Shown: positions 1 to 6,449 of the stretch, in pieces
Position numbering within the stretch: the first letter of the stretch is position 1
Layout of the letters: every line of letters begins with the position of its first letter
Notes under the pieces: model-generated
Told to the model about the DNA's origin: nothing
The model's database searches: none
The model's input: the letters and a program-made list of their open reading frames with translations, nothing else
Origin: Nitrospirota bacterium
GTDB lineage: Bacteria; Nitrospirota; Nitrospiria; Nitrospirales; Nitrospiraceae
Assembly: GCA_016195505.1 (NCBI GenBank)
Contig: JACPZN010000158.1
Location: 1-7,338 of the forward strand
Reading direction: 5' to 3'
Length of the DNA stretch: 7,338 bases
Made by a program: the position numbers and the translations under genes

Positions 1-168
1 AACGAGTGCGAGGGCGATTTTATGTTCACCGGCGGCGCTGGAGGATTCAGCGGCATCTCGGGAACGACCCCGTTTCAGACAAGCATCATCTTTGAGCAAC
101 AGGAGGGGAAAAACGCTCAAGCCATCGGGTATGCGGTCTGGCCGAACATGACGTATACGTTGCCCTAA
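1..168 (+). CDS. C-terminal end of an unrecognised, probably secreted protein (5' truncated by window)
   Basis: An open frame enters from the left edge in frame 1 and ends at TAA 166-168, giving 55 residues. It contains a Gly-rich segment, FTGGAGGFSGISGTTPF (residues 9-25), followed by alternating hydrophobic and polar residues and an aromatic-rich end. The motif resembles the 'GGTGxFxGIxG' turn seen in small extracytoplasmic beta-barrel-like hypothetical proteins. That family link is an impression; I do not recognise a specific product. There is no lysine/arginine-rich tail and no membrane segment. The stop lies 53 bases before the next gene, and no hairpin terminator is visible between them, so co-transcription with the efflux genes cannot be excluded. 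Confidence 0.55.
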   Translation, partial: NECEGDFMFTGGAGGFSGISGTTPFQTSIIFEQQEGKNAQAIGYAVWPNMTYTLP

Positions 169-221
169 GTGATCCGTGCGAGGCGCTGCACTGACAGAGC
201 CGACTGCAAAGAGGATAGAAC

Positions 222-548
222 ATGTTGAAGATCACCGAGCAGCGAGCTAAAGCGACGGACTCCATAACACTCATACTCGAAGGGCGACTGGCAGGCCCTT
301 GGGTGGACGAACTCGACGCCTATTGGCGTGAAATGTCTCCCAATCACCAGAGTTGCGCTCTGATCGACTTGACCGGCGTAACGTTCATCGATGCCAACGG
401 CAAGGCGCTTTTGACCAGGCTGTGGCAGCGAGGCGCAGAACTTCGTGCGGCAGGTTGTCTGACCCGATGCATTGTGGAAGAGATTACGAACGGTCGACAC
501 GCCGATACGTCTCGCTCGAGTCGGGAGGACAGAAGGAAAGGGAGATGA
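222..548 (+). CDS. STAS-domain protein (anti-sigma-factor-antagonist-like)
   Basis: This 108-residue protein is a single STAS domain with a short charged tail. The N-terminal strand pair ends in LEGRLAGPWVDEL (residues 19-31), the usual start of the fold. The core strand and loop read ALIDLTGVTFIDANGKALL (residues 46-64), followed by a helix (LTRLWQRGAEL). The tail after residue 90 is rich in Arg, Asp and Ser and looks unstructured. STAS domains bind anti-sigma factors or other partners in the cytoplasm. In SpoIIAA-type proteins a Ser in the D-S-S-G loop is phosphorylated. Here the loop is D57-A-N-G60, so no Ser/Thr occupies that site and classical phospho-switching is unlikely. ATG at 222 follows a purine-rich AGAGGAT, a plausible ribosome site. 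The stop overlaps the next start (ATGA, 545-548). Its place at the head of an efflux operon suggests regulation or a scaffolding role, which is inference. Confidence 0.8.
   Translation: MLKITEQRAKATDSITLILEGRLAGPWVDELDAYWREMSPNHQSCALIDLTGVTFIDANGKALLTRLWQRGAELRAAGCLTRCIVEEITNGRHADTSRSSREDRRKGR
533..537 (+). promoter_or_regulatory. Ribosome binding site for the small membrane protein
   Basis: AAGGA lies 7 bases before the ATG at 545, inside the end of the STAS gene. A strong site at this spacing supports translation from 545, rather than the longer open frame that extends upstream in the same frame and merely shadows the STAS gene. Confidence 0.6.
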
Positions 549-691
549 GTACGCTCATGTCTTGGTGGGTTGTCTGCATGATCACTATTTCCCCGCTGGT
601 GGCGTTGCTCGTGATGGGCCTTGTCGCCCGTGATCTTAAACAGCTAGAATCACAGCTCCTTCAAGATAAGAATAGCACCTATGATGCTTGA
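545..691 (+). CDS. Small single-pass membrane protein (48 aa) in an RND efflux operon
   Basis: The protein is 48 residues long. Residues 7-28 form one hydrophobic segment (WWVVCMITISPLVALLVMGL plus VA) with a central Pro17. A hydrophilic tail follows, beginning RDLKQLESQLLQ, which could be a short amphipathic helix. The positive-inside rule puts the tail in the cytoplasm. The start is supported by an AAGGA site 7 bases upstream and by the ATGA overlap with the STAS gene. The end overlaps the adaptor's ATG at 681 by 11 bases. The family is not recognised. By size, topology and a proline in the membrane helix it recalls AcrZ, the 49-residue partner of AcrB, but I see no convincing sequence similarity. 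It could equally be an anchor or partner of the STAS protein. Coding status rests on context, start signals and the clear membrane segment. Confidence 0.6.
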   Translation: MSTLMSWWVVCMITISPLVALLVMGLVARDLKQLESQLLQDKNSTYDA

Positions 692-1913
692 GACCATTCG
701 TACGAAAAGCACCGCTATGTCAGGTAGCGAAGGAACATGCCGATTCGCTGCCATCTTCCTGGCTGGTGTGCTGGTAACCAGTTGGCTTGGCTGCAAGCAA
801 GAGGCAGCCTCCACGCCGGCTCGTCCTATCCCTGAGGTCCCGGTCGTCACGGTGGCACCCCAAACGATGCCGGACGAACCTGAATTTATTGGGCAGACTG
901 AGGCCTCGCGTCCTGTGGAAATCAGATCTCAAGTAACGGGTATTCTCAAACAACGGTTCTTTGCCGAGGGACGTGACGTCAAACAAGGCGACCGGCTCTA
1001 TCAAATCGATCCGATTCCGTTTAAGGCGGCCGTCAGCAGTGCCAATGCCAAGGTAGCACAAGCGGAGGCTCGCCTCGTGCAAGCCAAGCAGAACTTGGCG
1101 CGCGTGAAACCGCTGCTGGTGGAACAGGCGGTGAGCCAGAAGGATGTCGATGATGCGGTGGCAGAAGAACTGGCGGCGAAGGCGGCGCTCGAAGGAGCGA
1201 AGGGCGATTTGGTAAAGGCCAAGTTCGATCTCGACAACACGCTCATCACTGCGCCTATCAGCGGTCGGATCGAGCGGAGCCGGCTCTACGAAGGACGCCT
1301 GATTTCCGCACAGACCGATTTACTGACCACAATTCATCAATTAGATCCGATGTATGTGAACGCGAGTGCCCCGGAAACGTTCGTCCTTAAACGCCTGCGT
1401 GAACGCGCGTCCAATCGGATTCAAGGCGCGTCGCTCTATGAGCTACGGGGCGTCATCACTTTTGCGGACGGCAGCACCTATCCCCACGAGGGCATGTTGG
1501 ATCTCCTCGAAGTCGCCGTGCGTTCGGCCACGGGGACCAGGGACTTTCGCGTGACGTTCCCCAATCCCGAAAGCGCCCTGTTTCCCGGACAATTCGTCAA
1601 AGTCCGCATCTTGGGTGCCGTGAGAACCGGTGTCATTCTGGTCCCGCAGAGCGCCGTGCAACAAGGACCCATGGGCCCCATCGTTTTTGTCGTGGGAGCG
1701 GACAATAAGGTAGAGATCCGCCCAGTCCAAGCCACATCCTGGCGCGGCCGTCAGTGGTCCATCGAAGACGGGTTACGAGAGGGAGAACGGGTGATCGTGG
1801 AAGGGCTCCACTTGATCGCGCCTGGCGCGCCGGTGAACGCCGTTCCGTATAAAGAAACTGCTCCAGCTTCTGCCGGCCAGTCGGCGGACGCGAAGCCGGA
1901 GCGGGCGAAATGA
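681..1913 (+). CDS. RND efflux periplasmic adaptor (membrane fusion protein, AcrA/MexA-like lipoprotein)
   Basis: This 410-residue adaptor would link an inner-membrane RND pump to an outer-membrane channel. A hydrophobic signal (residues 22-36) ends in SWLGC, so Cys38 is probably lipidated, although Trp at -3 is not ideal for a lipobox. The barrel-sandwich (lipoyl) halves are VEIRSQVTGIL (79-89) with GDRLYQIDP (103-111), and LITAPISGRI (188-197). The Ala/Lys/Glu-rich alpha-hairpin between them covers about 115-185. Beta-barrel and membrane-proximal domains follow, with FPNPESALFPGQFVKVRI at about 294-311 and VPQSAVQQG just after. Length matches AcrA (397 residues) and no internal gap is apparent. 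ATG 681 overlaps the upstream stop, but no strong ribosome site precedes it. ATG 717 would give a more usual 26-residue signal peptide and is a real alternative. The stop overlaps the pump start (ATGA, 1910-1913). Confidence 0.93.
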   Translation: MMLETIRTKSTAMSGSEGTCRFAAIFLAGVLVTSWLGCKQEAASTPARPIPEVPVVTVAPQTMPDEPEFIGQTEASRPVEIRSQVTGILKQRFFAEGRDVKQGDRLYQIDPIPFKAAVSSANAKVAQAEARLVQAKQNLARVKPLLVEQAVSQKDVDDAVAEELAAKAALEGAKGDLVKAKFDLDNTLITAPISGRIERSRLYEGRLISAQTDLLTTIHQLDPMYVNASAPETFVLKRLRERASNRIQGASLYELRGVITFADGSTYPHEGMLDLLEVAVRSATGTRDFRVTFPNPESALFPGQFVKVRILGAVRTGVILVPQSAVQQGPMGPIVFVVGADNKVEIRPVQATSWRGRQWSIEDGLREGERVIVEGLHLIAPGAPVNAVPYKETAPASAGQSADAKPERAK

Positions 1914-3640
1914 TCCCGCATTTCTTCATCGACCGGCCGATCTTCGCATCGGTCCTATCCATCGTGATTGTCGTCGTGGGGTTGGTTGCCTTACAGGGCC
2001 TGCCCATCGCCCAGTTTCCGGAAATTACCCCGCCGGTCGTCCAGATCGATGCAGACTATCCTGGCGCGAGCGCGGAAGTGATCGCGGATTCTGTTGCGCG
2101 CCCGATTGAAGTGCAACTGCCTGGCATCGACAACCTCCTCTATTACGACTCCACCAGTACCAACGACGGGCACATGACGATCAAGCTCACATTCGAGATC
2201 GGAACGAACGTGGACATTGCGCAGGTGCAGACCCAGAACCGCCAGAAGCTGGCCGAGCCGCAGTTGCCGCCCGAGGTTGTCCGTCAGGGGATCAGTGTGA
2301 AGAAGGTGTCGCCGGATCTGCTGGCCGTCGTGGCCCTCAGCTCCAACGATCCCACGCAAGACACCATCTTTCTTTCCAATTATGCCATTTTGCGAGTGAT
2401 CGACAATCTCAAACGACTGAAGGGCGTGGGCGACGCTCTGGTATTCGGAGGGCAGAATTATTCCATGCGTTTGATTCTGGACCCAAGCCGGATGGCGCAA
2501 TTGAGCCTCACCCCAACCGACATTGCGAACGTCGTTCGCGAGCAAAACAGGGATTTCCCCGCCGGGACAATCGGCCGTGAGCCGGCACCGAAAGGCACCG
2601 AGCTCACGATCCCGGTGATCACACAAGGCCGTTTCACGGACGTGAAGGACTTTGAGGAAATGATTGTGCGGGCGCTCCCCAACGGTTCGATGGTCCGTCT
2701 GAAGGATGTAGCCAAGGTCGAGCTGGGTGCACAATCCTATGGTCTCGAAGGCCGATGGAACGGGAAGCCGAACGTGTTTCTCCTCACCTTCCTGTCACCC
2801 GGCTCTAACGCTCTCGACACCGTGAAGCGAGTCAGGAAGGAAATGGAAGAGGTGTCCAAGAGTTTCCCGCCCGGGGTCTCCTATGATGTCCCGTACGATA
2901 CGACCAGGTTTATCGAAGTGTCCATCAAAGAAGTGGTCAAGACTCTGGCGGAAGCGATGGTTCTGGTCATCCTTGTCGTGTATCTGTTTCTCCAGAGTTG
3001 GCGCGCGACGCTGATTCCAGGCGTGGCCGTGCCGGTCTCGCTCATCGGCACCTTTGCCGGCATGCAGGCGCTAGGCTTTTCAATCAATACCCTTACGCTC
3101 TTCGGCATGGTTCTAGCCATCGGGATGGTGGTCGACGACGCGATCGTGGTGGTGGAAAACGTCGAACGCCACATGGCGGAGGGCCTGTCGCCGAAAACGG
3201 CTGCGAAGAAAGCCATGGATGAAGTAACCGGACCTGTGATCGCCATCGTGCTCGTCCTCTGCGCCGTCTTCGTGCCGGTCGGATTTTTAGGAGGCATCAC
3301 GGGCGAGCTCTACAAGCAATTTGCCATCACCATCGCCATATCCGTGATCATCTCCGGGCTGGTCGCCCTCACGCTCAGCCCAGCCCTTTGCTCTTTGGTG
3401 CTGAAGCCCGGCCACAGCCAACGGAGGGGCTTTTTCGGCGTCTTTAATCGGTTTTTCGGTTGGACACAATCTCGGTATTCCGTTGTCGTAGGGACGATCC
3501 TCAACCGGTCGGTCTTGTCCTTGGTGCTTTTCGGGATTATCGTCAGAACTTCGTCTTCGGCACCAGAGGGCCGAATGCGGCCACGATGTTTCTACCCTTG
3601 CATCATTGGGACGATCGACCGGGACCACAGAACCACGTGA
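1910..3640 (+). CDS. N-terminal open frame of the broken RND pump (576 aa as read)
   Basis: This is the uninterrupted frame that starts the pump described in the 1910-4762 entry. Residues 1-545 are genuine RND sequence: TM1 (about 10-28), the PN1/PN2 porter and first docking regions, TM2-TM6 (about 345-498) and the beginning of TM7 in SVLSLVLFGIIV. The last 31 residues after V545 (RTSSSAPEGRMRPRC and onward) are the out-of-frame reading of sequence whose correct frame gives NFVFGTRGPNAATMF. If translated as is, it yields half a pump with a nonsense tail. It would lack the second membrane half and the TM10 lysine, so it should not transport. Confidence 0.7.
   Translation: MIPHFFIDRPIFASVLSIVIVVVGLVALQGLPIAQFPEITPPVVQIDADYPGASAEVIADSVARPIEVQLPGIDNLLYYDSTSTNDGHMTIKLTFEIGTNVDIAQVQTQNRQKLAEPQLPPEVVRQGISVKKVSPDLLAVVALSSNDPTQDTIFLSNYAILRVIDNLKRLKGVGDALVFGGQNYSMRLILDPSRMAQLSLTPTDIANVVREQNRDFPAGTIGREPAPKGTELTIPVITQGRFTDVKDFEEMIVRALPNGSMVRLKDVAKVELGAQSYGLEGRWNGKPNVFLLTFLSPGSNALDTVKRVRKEMEEVSKSFPPGVSYDVPYDTTRFIEVSIKEVVKTLAEAMVLVILVVYLFLQSWRATLIPGVAVPVSLIGTFAGMQALGFSINTLTLFGMVLAIGMVVDDAIVVVENVERHMAEGLSPKTAAKKAMDEVTGPVIAIVLVLCAVFVPVGFLGGITGELYKQFAITIAISVIISGLVALTLSPALCSLVLKPGHSQRRGFFGVFNRFFGWTQSRYSVVVGTILNRSVLSLVLFGIIVRTSSSAPEGRMRPRCFYPCIIGTIDRDHRTT
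3541..3550 (+). other. Deletion junction 1 in the RND gene (about 190 bases missing)
   Basis: Frame 2 is good RND sequence up to ATT ATC GTC (3536-3544). Frame 1 is good RND sequence from CAG AAC TTC (3544-3552). Aligned by eye with AcrB, the two sides lie about 63 residues apart, and the frame change requires a loss of 3n+1 bases. The lost part includes the conserved 'PxxFLPxEDQG' stretch, which I do not find anywhere in the window. The exact breakpoint cannot be fixed without the intact parent sequence. Confidence 0.85.
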
Positions 3641-4629
3641 AGGCCCTGATCGGTGCTGCCTATGGAGAATTCGCCAAAATTCCTGAAGCGCTGATCTTGG
3701 CCTTTAATGCTCCGTCAATCAGGGGGCTTGGCGCCACTGGCGGCTTTTCTCTTCAACTGCAAGATCCCAGTGGAGGAGACTTCAACAGATTTGCTGGCGT
3801 GGCCCAGGAGTTTCTCGCCAAGGCCAGGCAGCACCCAGCGATCGGGGCGATCGGCAGCAGCTTTCGCGTGAGCGCCCCGCGACTCTTTGCCCATGTGAAT
3901 CGCGACCGAGCCAAATCGCTGGGCGTGCCGATCTCCGACGTGTTCGACACGCTGCAGGCCTATTTCGGCAATCTCTATGTGAACGACTTCCTAAAATTCG
4001 GGCGTGTCTATCGGGTACAGACAGAGGCGGAAGCCCAATATCGGTCGACGCCCGAAGACATTTCGAAGATTTACGTCCGAGCCTTTAATGGGCAGATCCA
4101 GACCATGATCCCGCTCGAGGCGGTGGTGACGACGGAGTTTACCAGCGGGCCGGATCCGGTGACCCATTTCAATGGATACAACACGGCGCTCGTGTTAGGC
4201 ACTGCAGCACCAGGCTACAGTTCTGGCCAAGTACTGGATGCGTTAGACCAAGTGGCGCGAGAAGTCTTGGTTCCCAAGGGCTACGGAATCGACTGGAGCG
4301 GGATTTCCTACCAGGAACGCATCGTCGGCCGGCAATCGCTCTTTGCGTTCGCCTTCGGCTTGCTGATGGTGTTTCTTGTGCTGGCGGCTCAGTATGAGAG
4401 TTGGTCCGTCCCCTTTGCCGTCCTGCTTGCCGTGCCTTTCGGCATCTTTGGAGCCCTCTCCGCGGTGTGGGTCCGAGGAATGTCCAACGATATCTATTTC
4501 CAGATCGGATTGGTCACGTTGATTGGGCTCTCCGCGAAAAACGCGATCCTGATCGTCGAGTTCGCCAACAAGCGTTATGAAGCGGGACAGTCTTTGTTCG
4601 ATTCGGCGATCGAGGCGGCCCGGCTCCGC

Positions 4630-4640
4630 TTCCGCCCTGG
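4630..4640 (+). other. Deletion junction 2 in the RND gene (about 125-130 bases missing)
   Basis: Frame 1 reads EAARLRFRP up to CCT 4636-4638, the family sequence just at the start of TM11. Frame 2 reads ALAILFVPLFF from about 4634, which belongs in TM12. In AcrB the two points are separated by about 42 residues (the ILMTSLAFILGV...GGM region), which are absent here. The frame change requires 3n+2 bases lost, so both pump deletions together remove a multiple of three. Confidence 0.85.
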
Positions 4641-4748
4641 CCATCCTGTTCGTGCCGCTCTTTTTCACGCTGGTCCGGAAGCTGTCCCAGCGCATCGTCG
4701 GCCAGCGACCGGTCGTGCCGAGGACAGGCGAGGTGCTGTCGCAAGAAC

Positions 4749-4754
4749 AAGGAG
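4749..4754 (+). promoter_or_regulatory. Ribosome binding site for the outer-membrane factor
   Basis: AAGGAG lies 7 bases before ATG 4762, inside the last codons of the pump. This strong site fixes the outer-membrane factor start and argues that it is translated separately, despite the open fused frame running through it. Confidence 0.75.
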
Positions 4755-4761
4755 CGTTCTG

Positions 4762-6186
4762 ATGCGCAACCTGGTTGTAGCCGTGCTGGCTCTATTCTTT
4801 GCGTCATGCGCAGTGGGACCGGACTATTCTCGCCCGGACGTCCCGACCTCCGACTCGTTCCGCATGACAGAGAAAGACGGGGGAGCGGCGACTTCCATTG
4901 CCAATCTCCCCTGGTGGGAGCTGCTGAAGGATGAAGAATTACAGAAGCTCATCCGTATCGCACTCGAGGAGAACAAAGATTTGAAACGAGCCGCAGCGGC
5001 CGTCGAAGAATTTCAGGCACGCTTGTTCATTGCACGCATGGACTTCGTTCCCCAGATGAACGTAGCGGGCAACGCTCCGTCCTTCGGCAGAAAGGCGAGC
5101 TTCTTGGTCCCCGGGTTCCCCAATCTCTTCAACTATTATCTGCAGGGCAATCTCTCGTGGGAGCTCGACATCTGGGGCCGCATCCGACGGTCAAACGAGG
5201 CGGCTCGGGGAGACCTGCTCGCGCGCGAGGAAGGCCGTCGCGCCGTAATTCTCCAACTCGTCGGCGGCGTGGCCGAAGCCTACTTTGATCTACTGCAGTT
5301 CGACATGCAGTTCGATATTGCAAGACGGACGCTCAAATCGTGGGAAGAGTCGGTACGCATCGCTCAAGCCCGTCTTCGTCAGGGCGTCATATCGAAGCTG
5401 GATGCCGACCAATTCGAAGCGGAACGGGCGAACGCGGCGGCTCGGGCCGCGGAATTCGAGCGACAGATGGTTCAGAAGGAAAATCAACTGAGTGTCCTCT
5501 TGGGCCGTGCGCCTCACCAGATTCCTCGCGGGCGTTCGTTAACCGAGCAGGTGTTGCCGCCGGCCGTGCCTCCCGGTCTTCCCTCGGAACTTTTGCAGCG
5601 CCGTCCGGATATCGTCCAGGCCGAGCAGAATCTTGCGGCCGCGACGGCGCGGATCGGGATAGCCAAAGCGGACCGGTTTCCAAAACTCAGCATCACCGGA
5701 CTTCTCGGCGTAGCCAGCCCCCATTTATCACGTCTCGTAGCGAACGAGACGGCCTTTGGTGTGGCGGGACCCAGCGTGGCCGGACCGATTCTCAACGCGC
5801 AGATTTTAGGATTTCAACAGGAGGCGAATGAGGCTCAGGCTCGCCAGGCCATTGCCCAGTACGAGCAATCGATCCTTGTCGCATTTCGTGAAGTCGAAGA
5901 CGCACTAGTCGCGGTGCGCACCGCTCGTGAACAGCGGGAGGCTCAGGTGCAGCAAGTGGATGCGCTCCGATCGGCGCTGCGACTCGCCAGTCTCCGCTAC
6001 AAAGGCGGGCTGGCCAACTATCTGGACGTGTTGATCGCTCAACGGAATTTGTTCGAGGCCGAATTGGCGCTCACGGGAACTCATCGGCTCCACTTAGTCT
6101 CCGTCGTGCAACTGTATAAGGCACTCGGCGGCGGCTGGTCGCCGGAAGCGGCTTCAGGTGCCACGACAGAAAAAGGCAACGGATGA
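4762..6186 (+). CDS. Outer-membrane efflux factor, OprM/NodT-family lipoprotein
   Basis: This 474-residue protein forms the trimeric outer-membrane exit duct of the efflux complex. It begins with a short signal peptide ending FFASC, so Cys16 is probably lipidated. The family signature CAVGPDYSRPDVP (16-28) follows, and then LPWWELLKDEEL, the usual start of the first repeat. Family marks include SWELDIWGRIRR in the first half and LLQRRPDI, with RIGIAKADRFPKLSITGLLG, in the second. The C-terminal helix region carries FREVEDALVA and YKGGLANYLDVL. Both halves of the duplicated OEP fold are present and the length fits the family (about 460-490), so this gene looks intact. Its ATG overlaps the pump's TGA by one base (TGATG, 4760-4764), and AAGGAG precedes it by 7 bases. 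Residues 459-474 are a loose hydrophilic tail. Confidence 0.95.
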   Translation: MRNLVVAVLALFFASCAVGPDYSRPDVPTSDSFRMTEKDGGAATSIANLPWWELLKDEELQKLIRIALEENKDLKRAAAAVEEFQARLFIARMDFVPQMNVAGNAPSFGRKASFLVPGFPNLFNYYLQGNLSWELDIWGRIRRSNEAARGDLLAREEGRRAVILQLVGGVAEAYFDLLQFDMQFDIARRTLKSWEESVRIAQARLRQGVISKLDADQFEAERANAAARAAEFERQMVQKENQLSVLLGRAPHQIPRGRSLTEQVLPPAVPPGLPSELLQRRPDIVQAEQNLAAATARIGIAKADRFPKLSITGLLGVASPHLSRLVANETAFGVAGPSVAGPILNAQILGFQQEANEAQARQAIAQYEQSILVAFREVEDALVAVRTAREQREAQVQQVDALRSALRLASLRYKGGLANYLDVLIAQRNLFEAELALTGTHRLHLVSVVQLYKALGGGWSPEAASGATTEKGNG

Positions 6187-6215
6187 GGTGATCCAAGGGC
6201 GAGTAGCGAGACCCC

Positions 6216-6221
6216 AAGGAG
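6216..6221 (+). promoter_or_regulatory. Ribosome binding site for the DUF2934 gene
   Basis: AAGGAG lies 6 bases before ATG 6228. It selects this start over the ATG at 6158, which opens a shadow frame overlapping the outer-membrane factor. Confidence 0.7.
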
Positions 6222-6227
6222 ACCGCC

Positions 6228-6440
6228 ATGCCAAAACGTACGGCAAAGAGCGAAGGTTCACCAGCAAGAAAACGCACCACCTCCTCGAAACGGCGATCTG
6301 CTGCAACGGCCCCGACTCCGGAAGAAATAGAACGGCGTGCCTATGACATCTTTCTCGCACGTGGCGGCACCGGCGGAAATGCCTTTGATGATTGGGTGCA
6401 AGCTGAACGGGAATTGCTGCAGGAGAGGGGAAGGGGGTGA
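6228..6440 (+). CDS. DUF2934 domain protein (70 aa)
   Basis: This is a short protein with a very basic N-terminus (residues 1-25: Lys/Arg/Ser/Thr-rich, including SPARKRTTSSKRR). The compact domain that follows covers about residues 31-66. The domain reads PEEIERRAYDIFLARGG, then DDWVQAERELL, which matches the DUF2934 pattern (a helix with E-I-x-x-R-A-Y-x-I, a Gly turn, then D-W-x-x-A-E-x-E-L). The biochemical function of the family is not established to my knowledge. The basic tail could contact nucleic acid or membrane, but that is speculation. It starts 41 bases after the outer-membrane factor stop, with its own AAGGAG site, and ends 9 bases before the nitroreductase gene, so these two are probably co-transcribed. 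Confidence 0.85.
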   Translation: MPKRTAKSEGSPARKRTTSSKRRSAATAPTPEEIERRAYDIFLARGGTGGNAFDDWVQAERELLQERGRG

Positions 6441-6449
6441 GGATCGACA

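Larger units (their letters stand above)
1910..4762 (+). pseudogene. RND multidrug efflux pump, HAE1 family (AcrB/MexB-like), broken by two internal deletions
   Basis: This is the inner-membrane, proton-driven pump of the complex. The full reading needs three segments: frame of 1910 to about 3544 (residues 1-545), the next frame from about 3544 to 4638 (about 365 residues), and the first frame again from about 4634 to stop 4760-4762 (about 42 residues). The total is about 950 residues, against about 1040-1060 for the family. Visible hallmarks are FFIDRPIFA (residues 5-13), the TM4 proton-relay pair D409-D410 in GMVVDDAIVVVEN, the TM10 lysine (codon 4537-4539) in GLSAKNAILIVEFA, and IRGLGATGGFSLQLQD (codons from 3721). 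By comparison with AcrB, the first gap (about 63 residues) removes the end of TM7 and the start of the PC1 porter domain. The second (about 42) removes most of TM11 and the start of TM12. A GGAG at 1898-1901 lies 8 bases before the ATG. Flanking sequence is undecayed, so the lesions are recent or are assembly errors. Confidence 0.88.
3544..6186 (+). other. Apparent fused open frame: RND middle part joined to outer-membrane factor (artefact of deletion 2)
   Basis: The open frame carrying the pump's middle part runs without a stop through the second junction and straight into the outer-membrane factor; its first ATG is at 3460. Between 4638 and 4761 it encodes an Arg/Ala/Pro-rich stretch (such as AHRRPATGRAEDRRG) with no RND character. 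The correct pump C-terminus, LAILFVPLFFTLVRKLSQ, is in the other frame of the same bases and ends at TGA 4760-4762. An automatic gene caller may report one protein of up to 908 residues. I read this as two genes joined only by a frameshift, not as a natural pump-channel fusion. Confidence 0.8.

Noticed and set aside
169..221. Promoter or terminator between the left-edge gene and the STAS gene
   Set aside because: No convincing -35/-10 pair with proper spacing and no stem-loop with a T-run could be seen in these 53 bases.
353..544. Upstream extension of the small membrane protein frame (112 residues from 353)
   Set aside because: The added N-terminal part is the shifted reading of the STAS gene, Arg/Cys-rich with no domain. 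The ATG at 545 has a strong ribosome site.
1991..2734. 247-residue open frame on the minus strand
   Set aside because: It is antisense to well-conserved RND sequence and shows no recognisable domain. It is typical of a codon-bias shadow in GC-rich DNA.
5340..5831. 163-residue open frame on the plus strand inside the outer-membrane factor
   Set aside because: It is a shadow frame with a Ser/Arg/Gly-rich composition, overlapping the conserved outer-membrane factor sequence.
3460..6186. A single 908-residue pump-channel fusion protein
   Set aside because: The start lies inside the pump in the wrong frame, the linker is out-of-frame pump sequence, and the channel has its own start, ribosome site and lipobox. 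The fusion results from the joint at 4630-4640.
6187..6227. Terminator at the end of the efflux operon
   Set aside because: The 41-base gap has no inverted repeat followed by T residues. Only the AAGGAG ribosome site is evident.
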